Assembly: GCF_963169125.1 (NCBI RefSeq)
Contig: NC_084795.1
Location: forward strand, 137,183,701-137,247,700
Origin: Humulus lupulus
Lineage: Eukaryota; Streptophyta; Magnoliopsida; Rosales; Cannabaceae
Direction of reading: 5' to 3'
Length of the DNA stretch: 64,000 nt
This document shows, in pieces, positions 47,163-59,183 of the stretch (positions are counted from its first letter, which is position 1; each line of letters opens with the position of its first letter). The notes below the pieces were generated by a model. The model was not told where the DNA came from and searched no databases. It was given only the letters and a program-made list of their open reading frames with translations. The position numbers were made by a program, and so were the translations under genes.

Positions 47163-48474
47163 TGTAATGAGTGCAAATTAGTACACTCATTTGTGATCAA
47201 TGATAATATGAATTATTGTGTTTTTCTTAAGATTTTTTTATAAATTTGATGTGTTCTCTATAGTGTGCAGTGTTGAGCTTAACATGATGATTTTATAGTG
47301 AATTTGGAGTACACTTTACATAATTAAGTAAAGTGCTGAAACCAGGAAGCAACTGGGTCAAGAACCACGCAAAATCAAGAAATGATATTTCAGGCGCAAT
47401 AGCGCCGCATATGAAGTGCAATAGCGCCGTTCATAGAGAAAAAATATTTCATGCGCAAACGATGAGACTTTGGGAAAATAAGTCAGGCGCAATTGCGCTA
47501 CTTGCTAGGCACCATAGTGCTATACATTTGCTGATTTTAATTAAACTATTTTTAAAACGTGTTTTTTACGGGCCTAGGGATAGAATCTGATAGCTTCGAT
47601 TTTGGGGGCTAGAGAGAACGGGAGACGAGGTTTTTTTCAGATCAGAGAAACACATTGAAGAGGAGGAGACAGCGAGATTCCAAGCAATCAGCAATCATCA
47701 TTAGAGTTCTTTGTTCTTTATTCTCTTATTTAGTGACTTAATTAAGAATATGATTATTGATATTATGTTTGTGATTATGAACTAAACACTCTTTTCTAGA
47801 GTGTTGATGGAACTATTTCAGATTATGAATTAAAGATTTAGTTTATTCCCAAGTTTATTCTTGTGATTTGTTTGTGCAATTTTTGTGATTATTACTATCT
47901 TACTAATACTTGATTACCATTAATCAGTATTGATATTTTTGGTTTTTACACTTGAGAGATGTAATCTAAAATCAGACTTAGATTTGCATGAGATAGGAGA
48001 AGTGTGAGATTGAGAGATTACACTAATTCTATAAGTTTTATTTAAGAGAATCAAGGTGCTTTATTCATACTTGATTGATTAATATTGAATAGAGATATCT
48101 TGTTAATTGATTAAGTTAATTCTATCATCACTTGAGAAAGGGTAATAGATTACATTAGGATTCTTGAAACTACAAATTAGGGATAAATTAGGATAATTGA
48201 TAAACTGATGTTCATAGTTTGGAATAGGGAAATCAATGCTCTAGGTTTACATTCTCTCATTGAAATTGTTCAACTGTCTTTTTTACTTTTATGTTATTTA
48301 TTATTCTTTTGTTCTTAAAGCATTCTAAATTTTGTTTCATCTAATTAAAACAAGAGACTAAAAAGTGTGGTACTTAGTAAAATTTAATAATCAATCTATG
48401 TGGGATCGACAACCTTTTAAATATTAAAACTGTGCAATAACAACATTGTGCACTTGCAGTAAAAAATTGTGTCA
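47163..48474 (+). repeat. 3' LTR of element D
   Basis: 1312 bp, TGTAATGAGTGC...TTGTGTCA. Palindromes: GGCGCAATAGCGCC 47393-47406, GTGCAATAGCGCC 47416-47428, GGCGCAATTGCGCT 47486-47499, degenerate at 47509-47522. One copy more than the 5' LTR. Confidence 0.9.
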
Positions 48475-48479
48475 CCTAT

Positions 48480-49297
48480 GATAATTCACATGTCTAAAGC
48501 CTTTATTATTTCACAAAATAAATATGTCACCTATATCATATATTAACATATCATATGTTGCACACATCTCATAAATCACAATATTACACCAATATGCATA
48601 TTCCCAAAATTCACAAATTAAAATGTAAAACATGTCAACATGTGAATATATCTAATCACACTATTATTTAAATTAGTGTATTATAAAATTGAAACACAAT
48701 ACTTATCCATGAGTGGCTTGGTATACCTACCTTTACACTTACCCATACCATTTGTGTTCTATTCTTTCTTTCTAGCCACCACCTATTGTGATGTGTCAAG
48801 AGTGTCGCCTTGATCCTCCTCCAATGGAAACTTTTATTGTATCACCCTTTAAGAAAAATAACTTTTAGATTGTTAGAGAAAATTAATAGTGGAGATAATT
48901 AAAATTAAAATCAATACAATATATATATAATATTACATAAGTGAAGGAAAAAGATAAGAAGAGATTGCATAACTTATGTAAATTATCATAAGGATAGGAG
49001 GTAGAAAATGAAGATCTCAAGGCATAAACAAGGTTCAAAACTTTGTCCTAAAAGCTAATTCCTCCCTCATAAGAGCACTTTGGGAATACTATCTAGAAAT
49101 GCTTCTAAGGATTTATCAAGTCTTGTCTCATACTCAACATAGTGTTCTAAATATGAGCATGTCATCACAAGTGGGTTTCAAGTGAGCAAAATAATCTTTA
49201 TTTATAGAGATTGAGATCACCAAATGGTTTTAAAATTCCACCAACCCCCTTGGGTGTTACCAATGATTGGGTGTTTGTGCAGTTAAAAAGATAATTT
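48480..49297. other. AT-rich sequence of unknown nature, right of element D
   Basis: Continuation of 32294-33144. No gene recognised. Includes a pyrimidine-rich stretch then TCTAGCCACC near 48775, which could be part of a leader of an older element. Ends where copia element E starts, flank AATTT. Confidence 0.5.
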
Positions 49298-51324
49298 TGT
49301 TAGGATTTATGCCCTAAAAGCATGTAAAGAAATTTTATTGAATTTAATAAAAGTACATTTCTATTATATTTGAATGTTATAATTATTGTGTGAAAATTTT
49401 ATATTAATATCAAGAAAATTCCATATTCATTTATAAAGATATGATCTTGTATTAGTACGAGAGAATTAAGATCATATACAATGAATAATATAGTCAGTAA
49501 CATAATAAAGTAAGTAATCATTAATGAATGGTTACTAGTACGGTGTACTCAGCATACAGGATGCAAGTAGTCTAGATTCATATAACTGATGTGGATATAT
49601 ATCTTGGTAAATGTACTGTATATAATAGTTATTATATATCATAGGACTGATATGAATTAACTATCTTTATAATCTTACCGTTTTCTATAAAGATTTAATT
49701 CTTATCATAATAGATGATCATTTGTAGATCAGTCTAAATCCTGAGTTGTCATGAACCCGTGTTTGTGCTTATTGGATCTTTTGATTCATTCGTTAAGGTC
49801 TCTTAATATAATGAGGCTAGTGAATTTTGTTTTGGAGATTCAATATCATGAATGGTTGGGAACATAATTTACAATAATTGAATCCATACTTTCATAATAG
49901 ATGGAGTATTGGTTCCCTTAAGGGTTGATTCTAGAACTGGATAGTTATTGGGCTCAATTCTATAATTTGATTATAGATTAATTATTCAATAGTGACTTAA
50001 TGGTACTTAAGGATCAAGAGGTAATTAGAAGGGCAAAATGGTAATTTTTTCCTACTCTAATTGCCGAACCAATAAATGGAGGACAAAACTGCAATTATTG
50101 ATTATATTAATGGACTACAAGAGAAAACTCTATAAATATATTTCTATAAATACTTAGAGTGTTATATTTTTAGTGGAGTAATCATGGAATTAATAAATAA
50201 GATTATTAGATTAAATAGTTTAATTAATAATCTAGTTTATTAGTGCTTCGTATTATAGGTCCATGGTCCTCATGTCACCTCTGTCCAACACTATCAATGG
50301 TAAGGATGTCATAAGGAAGATTTATAGAGAGAAGGACTAAATTGCAAATGAATTAATTTTTCAGGGCAAAGAAATAATTATGTGATAATTATGGGAAATT
50401 TATTAATTGTGAGTTAATTAATTATTTAAGTATATATTTTTTATTTTGAAAAACTTTATGTTAAAATAAATATTAATCATATTTGGACTAATATTGAGAG
50501 AGCTTAGTTATTATCTTATTATAAGATATATATTTATTTAAAACTGATATTTCAAGATAAAGTTAATTTTGAGTTGACTGATACTTATTTTGGGATAAAT
50601 ATATTATCTTAAATATTAATGAAACAAACAAATGAGAAAATCAGGGATAACCACATAGTGGCTTTGCCACTCACTGTATTGTACGGTGAGTGGTGCCTAT
50701 CTCAGGGATATTTCTATCCCTGGGATTTGAATTTTGAATTTCAAACTAATTTTTATTTAATTATTCTTTTTTAAATATGATTTAAATTAAATAATTAAAT
50801 TAGTTGTAACTTATCAGTTTTTATTTAATTAAAAGAAAGATTAATTAAATTAGTTAATTATCTTTATAAACCTAAAAAGAAGTGATACTTTTAAGAAGTT
50901 TGAGACTTTTCAATAAGTTTAAGAATTTGTTATGAGAGTCTCTCAACATAAAATAAACGATAGAATTTCCAAAACTTGAAATTATAATTTCAATAGCCTC
51001 TCTCTTCTCAATTCTCTCTAGATCTGATGTGTTGAGTACATCTAGAGAGTCTAAATAACCCTTTGAATCCTATGTGCACACACATGCCGTTGTGTGCTAG
51101 GGGATTGACTTGGAAGACTAAGGTGTGAGCTTTCAGAAAGGATAGGAAGATCGTTGATTTATACGAAAAGATTCAAGGACACTTGATATGCTACAAGAGG
51201 TAGTCGCTTATCTATTTATGTGTCATTTAATATATATGTATATGTATAATCCTGGCTAGTATTAATAAAAAATTTAAAGATGTATTTCGCTACGTATTCT
51301 TATTTTTCTCATGTAATACAAACA
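49298..51324 (+). repeat. 5' LTR of element E
   Basis: About 2.03 kb, TGTTAGGATTT...ACAAACA; the end is fixed by the primer site. TATA candidate CTATAAATATA at 50130-50140. Hairpin CCACTCAC-TGTATTGTAC-GGTGAGTGG near 50668-50696, nested in AGGGATA...TATCCCT (50644-50735). No second LTR is available for comparison. Confidence 0.8.
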
Positions 51325-53327
51325 ATTGGTACCAGAGCAATCTACATATATATTAAATGCTTTGTGGTTTTCTTGAATTTTTTATATGTATATTGATATA
51401 TATATTGAATTGATGGATATATATTTTTTGAATGTATAGTTAAACGATGGATCATTAATTATACGGTGCAATTGGGTTAGGAGTTTGAATTTTTAATTTT
51501 TCTAGATCTTGTGTAAGCCATAAAGGGCAAAGGATTTTTGTAATTTTATTTTTCAAATTTAAATTTAAAATTTTGGACACAAGAAGAAAGAGGAGACCCG
51601 AGCCATGAGGCATGAACCTCTAGTCAGCCACCAGTAGAGCCTTTTGGCCCAACCGCACAAGCCCGCTGCCACGCGCCCCTACGCCTGGTGTCTGCGCGCC
51701 CTTACACTCAGAGGCATGCATGCCCCAGGAGCCAGCCACCTACGAGCCTTTATGCGCACCGACGAGCCTCTCGGCCTAACTCCAGCCGCCGCAAGCCACC
51801 CAAGCCCCTAGGCTCCCCTTGTGTCGCCGACCCTAGATCTCTAGGACACCATTCTTGGTGCCCAATCAAGATCCTATTTTTGTGCAAAAATATCTTGTAT
51901 TTAATTAATTTTGAATTGTTTAAATTTAAAATGATAATTATTTTATTTTTATTGGAAAAATAAAATATCTTTTAGTTGGTTAAGATCTTATCTTATGTTT
52001 AAATAAGTATTAGAATTTGATTATTTAATTATTTAAATTCAACTAAATTAAAAAAGATGAAAAAATGGTTATTTAATTAAAAGTTAGTTTTAATTAAATA
52101 AATTAATTAGAAAATTAGTTTCTAATTAATTAGATGAGCCTAATAAATTCCTAAGGATTATGAAGATGGACCAATATGAGAAGAGAAGCATTCTTAGAGT
52201 CATGCAAACAACTATAGGACATTTTATAATTTTATTTCTATTTTTCAAAGGGTTGTAAATTTAGAACTATTCAATAGTACTTGGTTCATCTTTTATTATT
52301 TACTTATTTACTGTATTTATTTAAATAAATATTAATCAATAATTGATTGATAACATGATCATGCATTAGTCAATTACATATCATTCATGAAACCCCATAC
52401 AGTTTTGATTAATCATGCATCTTTTAGAAAAAATGATTATCTAGAATTTTCTTAAGTGTTTATATGAATTATTTTGGAAAAATCAATTGCATGTAAAGTA
52501 ATAAGTCTTGAATTAGTTAAAACTTGGTAAATCACACCATAATAAATGCAATATTTTTGTATAGGCCTTTTAGATAACAAACTTTATTTAAAATGTGTTT
52601 TAGTAAAGTTAGATGAATGTAATGAGTAATTATCTAGATCACATTAATTGTAGAAACATGCTCTTTTATAATTAAATTTATTTTTAATTAATTACATTCA
52701 TATGGTTATTAATAAACTAGTAATTACTTTAGAATTAATTGATTAGTTTAATAAACACATTTATTCTAAAGTAGTAAGTGAGAGAAGGTGAACTTCTCAA
52801 TGTGACCTATGGTCTCCATTATTAGTACAATAGCGTGAAATATGAATAGGGTCTCGAGGCGGCTTTGTTTACGTCCTCATAGGGAAGGTTTGCAGATATA
52901 TTAATATCATTGTTGGCTTCTTACAAAGATAGGAAATAGTGATGTATTTTAGGCTTAACCGACCCTAAGGCGGCACTCTCTAAGTTAAGTCACAAATTCC
53001 GAAATAATGAGTTACACTTACAAAGATACAATTAAGCTTTTGCAGTGGATAATTGTATCTTGACCAAACTAGTGGTACTTTATTTTTAAAAGAGAAAATA
53101 AGAGTTATTTTAAGTTTTAAATAATAAAGATAAGATTGTCTTATAAGCTATCTGAATTCAACTTGACCGACCCTAATGCGACACTTTATGTATTGGGTAG
53201 TTTCATCGTGGAATAGTAAATGCTAAGTTAATGTGTTTTTAATTCTTGCATTCGTGCATCATATTTACTTTCCAAATAATTGATATTTTGCAAATTGTAA
53301 TATTATTGTATTGTATTTCTTTCACTA
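51325..53327 (+). other. Leader of element E with primer site and GC-rich island
   Basis: TGGTACCAGAGC at 51327-51338 resembles the iMet primer site (one mismatch). A sharply GC-rich island at about 51595-51845 (GAGCC, GCGCCC and CAGCCACC motifs) sits inside strongly AT-rich sequence. The small open frame 51688-51963 across it has no recognisable domain. Further on, repeated ACCGACCCTAA(G/T)GCG motifs occur near 52960 and 53165. Confidence 0.65.
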
Positions 53328-54437
53328 ATGTCAAACGGTGGCAATTCAATTACTGCTTTACTTTCACTTGAAAAACTTAATGATGATAATTTTATAATAT
53401 TGAAATTGAATATGAATTTGAATTTGATGTTAATCTACGAGAACCATAAATTTGTTGTAACTAAGGAATGTCCTGAAGAGCTTGTTGCCAATGCCTCAAA
53501 GAATATTTGGGACAAATATGATGCCTCGATTAAATCCAATAAAAAGGCTAAGTGTTACATGCTTGTGAGCATGAATGATGTTCTGAGAACAAAGCATGAA
53601 CCCATGGAAACTTCTTTTGAGATAATGGAATCTCTACATGCCATGTTTGGACAACAATCTGATCAAAGTAGACATGAGGCTACTAGAACCTAAATGACTA
53701 CTAAGATGAAGAAGGATGTTTCCGTGTGTGAATATATCTTGAGCATGATCAACTTGATGCATGAAGCAGAAATACATGGGAGCATCATTGACGAGGGTAC
53801 ACAAGAAAGCATCATACTTGAATCACTCACTCCTTCTTTCTCTGTATTCACAATAAACTATATTATCAATAAGTTGGAATTCAACATGACCTAGCTTTTG
53901 AATGAACTGCAAACATTTGAGTCTCTTAACAAAACAATAACCAAAGAGGCTGAGGTAAATGTGATAGAGGAGAAACCTTCAACCTCTAAGGATAAAACCA
54001 AGAAGAGGGAGAAGAACAATGACAAAGAAAAAAGTAAGGGAAAGAAGGCACCAAAAGCCAATGAGAACAATAATGACAATAACTCAAAGAAGAAAGAACC
54101 AAAGGGAAAGTGTTTCCACTGTGGAGTTGAATGTCACTGGACGAGAAATTGTAAAAAGTATCTCATTGAGCTGAAAAAGAAAGGTAAATATGATTTTCTT
54201 ATACTTGAACCTTGTATAGGGGAAGACGATAGGTCATCCTTGGTTTTAGATTCAGAAGCCACTAACCATATTTGTTCTTCTATGCAAATACTTGAATCAT
54301 CATGGAAACTTGTTGATGGTGAGGTCACTATGCGAGTTGGAAGTGGAGTGCTTGTTTCAGCAAGAGCAAAGGGAACAATTCGTTTAAATTTTGGGAATAA
54401 TTATCTTATTTTGAATAATGATTATTTTATTCTTTGA
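53328..54437 (+). pseudogene. Element E gag and protease
   Basis: One frame with stops at 53691 and 53892. Gag contains LEKLNDDNFIILK and the ECPEELVANA region, then a Lys-rich stretch, then knuckle CFHCGVECHWTRNC (about 54110-54152). Protease has LDSEATNHIC at about 54246-54275: Glu (54255-54257) replaces the invariant Gly of the D-S/T-G triad, so the enzyme should be inactive. Confidence 0.85.
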
Positions 54438-54859
54438 CTTTCTAGAAACATAGTTTCTTAATATATGTTGCATGAACGATCTTTTGATATTTCTTTTAAT
54501 AATAATGCGATTGTTATTTCAAAGAATGGTTTCAAAATTTGTCAAGCAGAACATGCAAACAGAATGTATATACTCAAACCTAATGAACGAACGCTTAATA
54601 ACTCGAAATTCTTTAAGTAGCAAAATCGAAAGGAAACAAAAGAAAAAAAGTTTCAAATGAGGACTACACATATCTTTGGCATCTTCGACTTGGTCATATA
54701 GGTCTAGACAAGATAAATCGATTAACAAAAGATGGACCTTTGAGAGAACTAAGAGTTGGAACTCATCTGTTCTTTGAATCTTGTCTAGAAGGAAAAATCA
54801 CCAAACGTCCTTTATCAGAGAAAGGCAATAGATCTAAAGAGTCTTTAGAGATTGTGCAC
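54438..54859 (+). pseudogene. Element E pre-integrase region, truncated
   Basis: Fragments in several frames include YLWHLRLGHIG (54670-54705) and KITKRPLSEKG, the GAG-pre-integrase signature. Reading ends at EIVH, where relatives continue with the first integrase Asp; F's LTR interrupts here. Confidence 0.8.
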
Positions 54860-55288
54860 TGTAGCGTCTCAGAATTTTACTTAGCTAGATAGTAGTAGTT
54901 GTAGTAGTAGTAGCTGTAGAATTTTAGTTTTCGTGGATATTGGTCAAAGCCGGGATTTAGTTAGAAACTCATAGAAATAGTTATGGATTTTATAAGTTTA
55001 ACCTATGGTATAGAAATATTAATTTTAACATAAGGTTTGATTAATATAGTTGGTCCTAAGAATATTATTTATTATAACCTAAGGTTTAGATAGAATTGTT
55101 AAGAATGTGACACTTGTCACAAGCATGTTTATTAAGGATTTAAGTATTTTTGATGAATAGTTTAATTAAAAGAAAGATCTAGAACCTTCCATCATTTGTT
55201 AGGATCACATTTTACTCGGTCAAAGTAGTTTTAATCAATTTCAAATTATCCTGAAATGTGCAAAAACGTGTTTAAATTATCATTGTAT

Positions 55289-55427
55289 GCCAATATATCG
55301 CAGCTATAAGGGTCGGTATATTGCCTATATTGATATGAAAAATACGTCGACTTCGCACGAATGAAACCATGAACCCTCAGAATCATGGTAGGGGCGATAT
55401 ATCGCCTACCCTAGGTGATATATTGGC
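55289..55427. repeat. GGCGATATATCGCC palindrome cluster in F's LTR
   Basis: Four copies: 55289-55303 (variant), 55315-55325 (variant), perfect 55393-55406, and 55414-55427 (variant). Located 180-320 bp upstream of the TATA box. Confidence 0.75.
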
Positions 55428-56116
55428 TACAGTGAGTCATTTTTGAATTTTCGTAGAATTCAGAACTAGAAAAGCCCTCAACAACCTTGACTCGTTCCTG
55501 AACGTTTTTGACTAAGTTTTGGGCATCTATTGAGCAGATAATTCAAATTTATTCATTTTTTATCATTTATTTATTCATTGAAATGGGAGTTAGTTTCACT
55601 CCTTGAACTCTATAAATAGGACCCTTCACTCAGCCATTCTATTCATCATTCAAGCACAGTTCAGAGCCTCCAAGCTGCTAAGTTCATTCTAGAGAGAAAC
55701 TCTAGGGTTTTGGGGTTAAAGCTTTCAAATATAAGCTTTTATAAACACTTGGGAAGTAAGATTTTGTGTGATTTCAGTGTTCGAGGTATAGGTCGAGGTT
55801 CTAAGCTATCCAAGGTATTCATTATCTTCAGGTTTAGTTCATTATAGTTTCTATTATTCTTTAATTTTTCTTCAAATCCTAACTTGTGATAGTGACTTTT
55901 GGTTAGGTGTTCAATTTCTTTGAAACATAAAGTTTTTGGTAAGTTCTTATCCCGATGATTTAGATCTTCTCTTCATCTTATTTTTCTTTAGGAAATTTAT
56001 GGTTTTCTTATGTTTGGTTTTAAGAGTTTCCAATCCCGCTCTTGTCTCCAATATTCCAGTTTTCTGTAAGGAAAATTAGGTAGTTTAGTTTATGATATAG
56101 TTTATGTTTGTATGAC

Positions 56117-57622
56117 TGTAGTAAAAATTGATTTGAATAAAATGTGCAAGTGTACACAGTCACAAAACAAGTAATAAAGTAGTAAGTATTCAAGATCGTC
56201 TCCACAGGGATTGCAAATTAAAGCTAAATGCAAAATTAATTACTAAACAATTACACTAGTAGCCAAATATTGAATTTCTTTGATTTTCCAAATTAACCCA
56301 ATAAAAAGAAAGTAAAATTACTTAAAGTAAACTGAACAAGAACCTTGAGAGAAATATATGAATTTTGAAATGGACTTGAATCATTGAATCCCCCTATATT
56401 ATTTTTCCTGAACACATTGCGAGCGTATTGCTGCAGCAATTTTCTAGCAAAACTCCCAGGATAACAAAAAGTTCATTTAACACGCATAAAACTTTCCCAA
56501 ATCTTATGACCTTAATTCTTCTACCTAATTAAACATATTCCTATGCAAATCAGATTTAAGAACGCAATCACAGTTCAATTCTCATATGTTACACAAGGTA
56601 ATTAACATATCCCTATATTAATTACTAACATAACCTAACCTAGATTATGACTTGTGTCATCCAAGTTTTTCCTATTACATTCAACCTTTCCAGCATTAAA
56701 TTTAATTAAAATAACTTGTCATTGCTGGCCAAACAACAACAAGAAATTAATTTAAGCGCACTTGAATGATCAAGGGAGATTTTACTAAAATAAAGTGCAA
56801 GAAATGGATAGATTATAACATAGGGTTCTTCAACAATTCAAGCCACCAAGAAATTAGTTCATGGCTGAGTTCATAAACATTAATTCATAATCAAAACAGC
56901 CCATAATATTCAGTTTAGAATCCAACTCAGAAATTAATACAATAGAGTATAGAAAGAAGAGAAAAACAAATCCAAAATGATGCTTGAGCTTCTTTGGTTG
57001 GCCTCCTTCTTCCTTGAATCTCTTTCTATTTCTTCCTGGCGTTTTTCTCTATTTTCTCTTTGGTTTTTCTGCAGTAAACTTGTGGCTCTCGCCTTTCCAA
57101 AATGGAGGCTGCTCCTTCCTTAATTAGCTAAGGTACAACCCTCTTCTTTTTCTTCTTTTAATTTCTCCATTTTGCCCTTTTTTCTTTCTCTCACACGTGG
57201 CCCACTTACTAAAAAAAAATGCTGATTTAATATCTTTTCCCACTTTGCCATATCAGTCTCCTTTACAGCTGGATAAATGATGCCACATGTCCTCCTCTTT
57301 CAGCTGCTGATTCCTCCTTCTTTTCCTATGAAAATGCTGCAGCAAAATGCTCCTGTCTTCAATAATCCCTATATTTTATCACAAGCAACACCTAATAAAA
57401 ATCTGTTTGCTTTTCTTGCTTTCTTCAGAGAGCACCATGCAAAAACTCTCTAAGTGCTATTAAATGTTCAGATATTTCAAAAAGACTAAAGGATAAGATA
57501 AGACTATCAAAAATGGATAATAAAATGAAATGAAACCATTACAAAAGTATCACTCAACTTATTCTTTTTGTTTATCATAAGCTTAAAAGTATGCCAAATA
57601 ACTCTTTATTCAAGAGTTATCA
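56117..57622 (-). mobile_element. Solo LTR J (Athila-type) inside F's 5' LTR
   Basis: 1506 bp; minus strand TGATAACTCTTGAATAAAG...TACTACA. Perfect target-site duplication ATGAC (56112-56116 and 57623-57627). Its 3' part carries the AATCCCTGTGGAGACGAT context seen before Athila LTR ends. Palindrome ATTGCTGCAGCAAT at 56427-56440, with TGCTGCAGCA at 57335-57344 and a shorter copy near 57069. No coding sequence. Confidence 0.88.
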
Positions 57623-58416
57623 ATGACCTAACATTTTAGGCACAATAGAGGGGTAAGTGTATCTGGACCTAAGGTGTCCAATGATGTATGACGGATTTAT
57701 GTCCGGTAGGCTCGGTTGCCAAAACTTTATGACGAACCTAAGTGATGTTTGATGTATGACGGACTTATGTCCGAGGCTTAATTGCCACCCCTGTATAAGC
57801 ACTTATCTTTTCATTATATCTGACTTGTTATTATGATCTATGAGCTATAGTTATGATTATGATTTGTGACCTATGACCTATAGTTATGACTTATGACCTA
57901 TGATTTATGATCTACGACCTATGATTTATGGCTATGAGGGATTTATGATATGATTTAGGTTATGACATGACCTAGGGTTCATTGTTGTATGATTAGTATA
58001 AATAAGTTTTGGTATGACTTTTATGAAATTTATGATATGTTTGATTATATGATTATATGACTAACTCTTGTTTGTATTTTCCTTACTGGGCTTAGAAGCT
58101 CACCCCATACGATGTTATTATTTCAGGCAATTAAGGATAGAAAGGGCGGTGGTGAGTGGGACCTAAGAGCTTCGTGATGTACTAGTGGGGACCATATAGT
58201 CGAGGAAGATCAAACGGGCCTATTTTTATAAAAGCATGTTATTTACAGTTTTATTTAAATATTGCTCATTTTTTTGTTAAAGACAATTATTTTATTTTTG
58301 TAAAACCATGGATCCATGTAATTGTTTTCAATTTTTTATTCAATAAAAGAGCAATATTTATGAATTATGATCCAACGGTGTTTTCTCGGTAATCTATGTG
58401 AAATTAGGGTGTTACA

Positions 58417-59183
58417 GGTGTTATCAGAGCCCACGGCTATATTGGTCCTGAACGTTCCCATGAAATACACATGATAGCTACAAAGGACCAACTCGTTACC
58501 AAGTAAGTATGCACATTGTTTTCAAAATATGTTGGTAATGTTTTTCTTGTGTTATTTTTTTTAGAAATTAGCCCAATGAACTCAAGTGTTGTTAGAAAGG
58601 TTAAAGCTGTAAGAAGAATACCAGACCTTGAGTATGATAATGGATCTGATGTGAAGGATTAGACGTATATAAGAACACATCGTTAAACTTTATTTTATGA
58701 TGTTTTAGAAAATTTTCACTTGTTTGTAATTTTTTTTTTAAAACATGCTATTTTATTTTATTATTATTTCATTGTTTAGTAAGTGTTAAGAGTTTTAGAT
58801 TCAATTGAAAGTATAAAGATTAAATTCCTCTGTTATGGGTTAGCCCATTTGTGAAGGCTCATTTGCTTTGCATTATTAGATTGGATCTAATTTAAACGAA
58901 TAACAATTAATAAAGCAAGGGTTCAAATTCCTGTCTTTTGAGTCTAAGTGGAAGTTAGGGGGCCTTAGTAGTGGGTACGATATACTGAACCCAACCCTCC
59001 TCCATCGAAGAATCAATTGTTAAGGCCCATTTACCCGAGTTGGACTTAATTGTAATAGGGTAGTATTTATAGATAGATGAACCTAATAGACAGTAGTATG
59101 ATAGGCTAAGTTACAACCTCTACTTGTTTTGTTTGTCTTAGTTTTTTTCAAACTTTTCTCTTTTGGGGAAAAAAAAAAGACAC
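58417..59183 (+). other. Leader of element F with primer-binding site
   Basis: TGTTATCAGAGC at 58419-58430 matches the iMet primer site with one mismatch. The rest of the leader has no gene; the part 58830-59130 (GGCCCATTTACCCGAG, TATTTATAGATAG) reads differently from its surroundings and could be an old small insertion. Confidence 0.6.

Larger units (their letters stand above)
33145..48474 (+). mobile_element. Element D: Athila-like Ty3/gypsy retrotransposon
   Basis: LTRs 33145-34379 and 47163-48474; perfect target-site duplication CCTAT at 33140-33144 and 48475-48479. Athila assignment: primer site resembling tRNA-Asp, ATG-rich gag with the YQWP motif, protease with GASINLMPL, RT, integrase, then about 2.6 kb of additional sequence before the 3' LTR. 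Pol is split by solo LTR H at 38471-43667. Many stops and frameshifts. Confidence 0.92.
49298..54859 (+). mobile_element. Element E: Ty1/copia retrotransposon, cut by F
   Basis: 5' LTR 49298-51324, primer site, 2-kb leader, gag, protease and pre-integrase region, then abrupt loss at 54859 where F's LTR begins. The remainder should lie beyond F, outside the window. Copia order (pre-integrase with HLRLGH right after protease) is clear. Lineage within copia not assigned. Confidence 0.88.
54860..58416 (+). repeat. 5' LTR of element F, interrupted by solo LTR J
   Basis: Starts TGTAGCGTCTCAG with a GTA-rich microsatellite (54888-54916), ends GGTGTTACA. TATA box CTATAAATA at 55610-55618. Palindromes at 55289-55427. 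After J: two copies of a TGATGTATGACGGA(C/T)TTATGTCCG unit (near 57680 and 57745) and a TATGACC-type short repeat (57830-57960). Confidence 0.9.

Noticed and set aside
51688..51963. 91-residue open frame in copia E leader
   Set aside because: Arg/Pro-rich composition follows from the GC-rich island; no domain and upstream of the real gag.
58915..58945. GGTTCAAATTCC resembling a tRNA B-box
   Set aside because: No A-box at proper distance and no cloverleaf.
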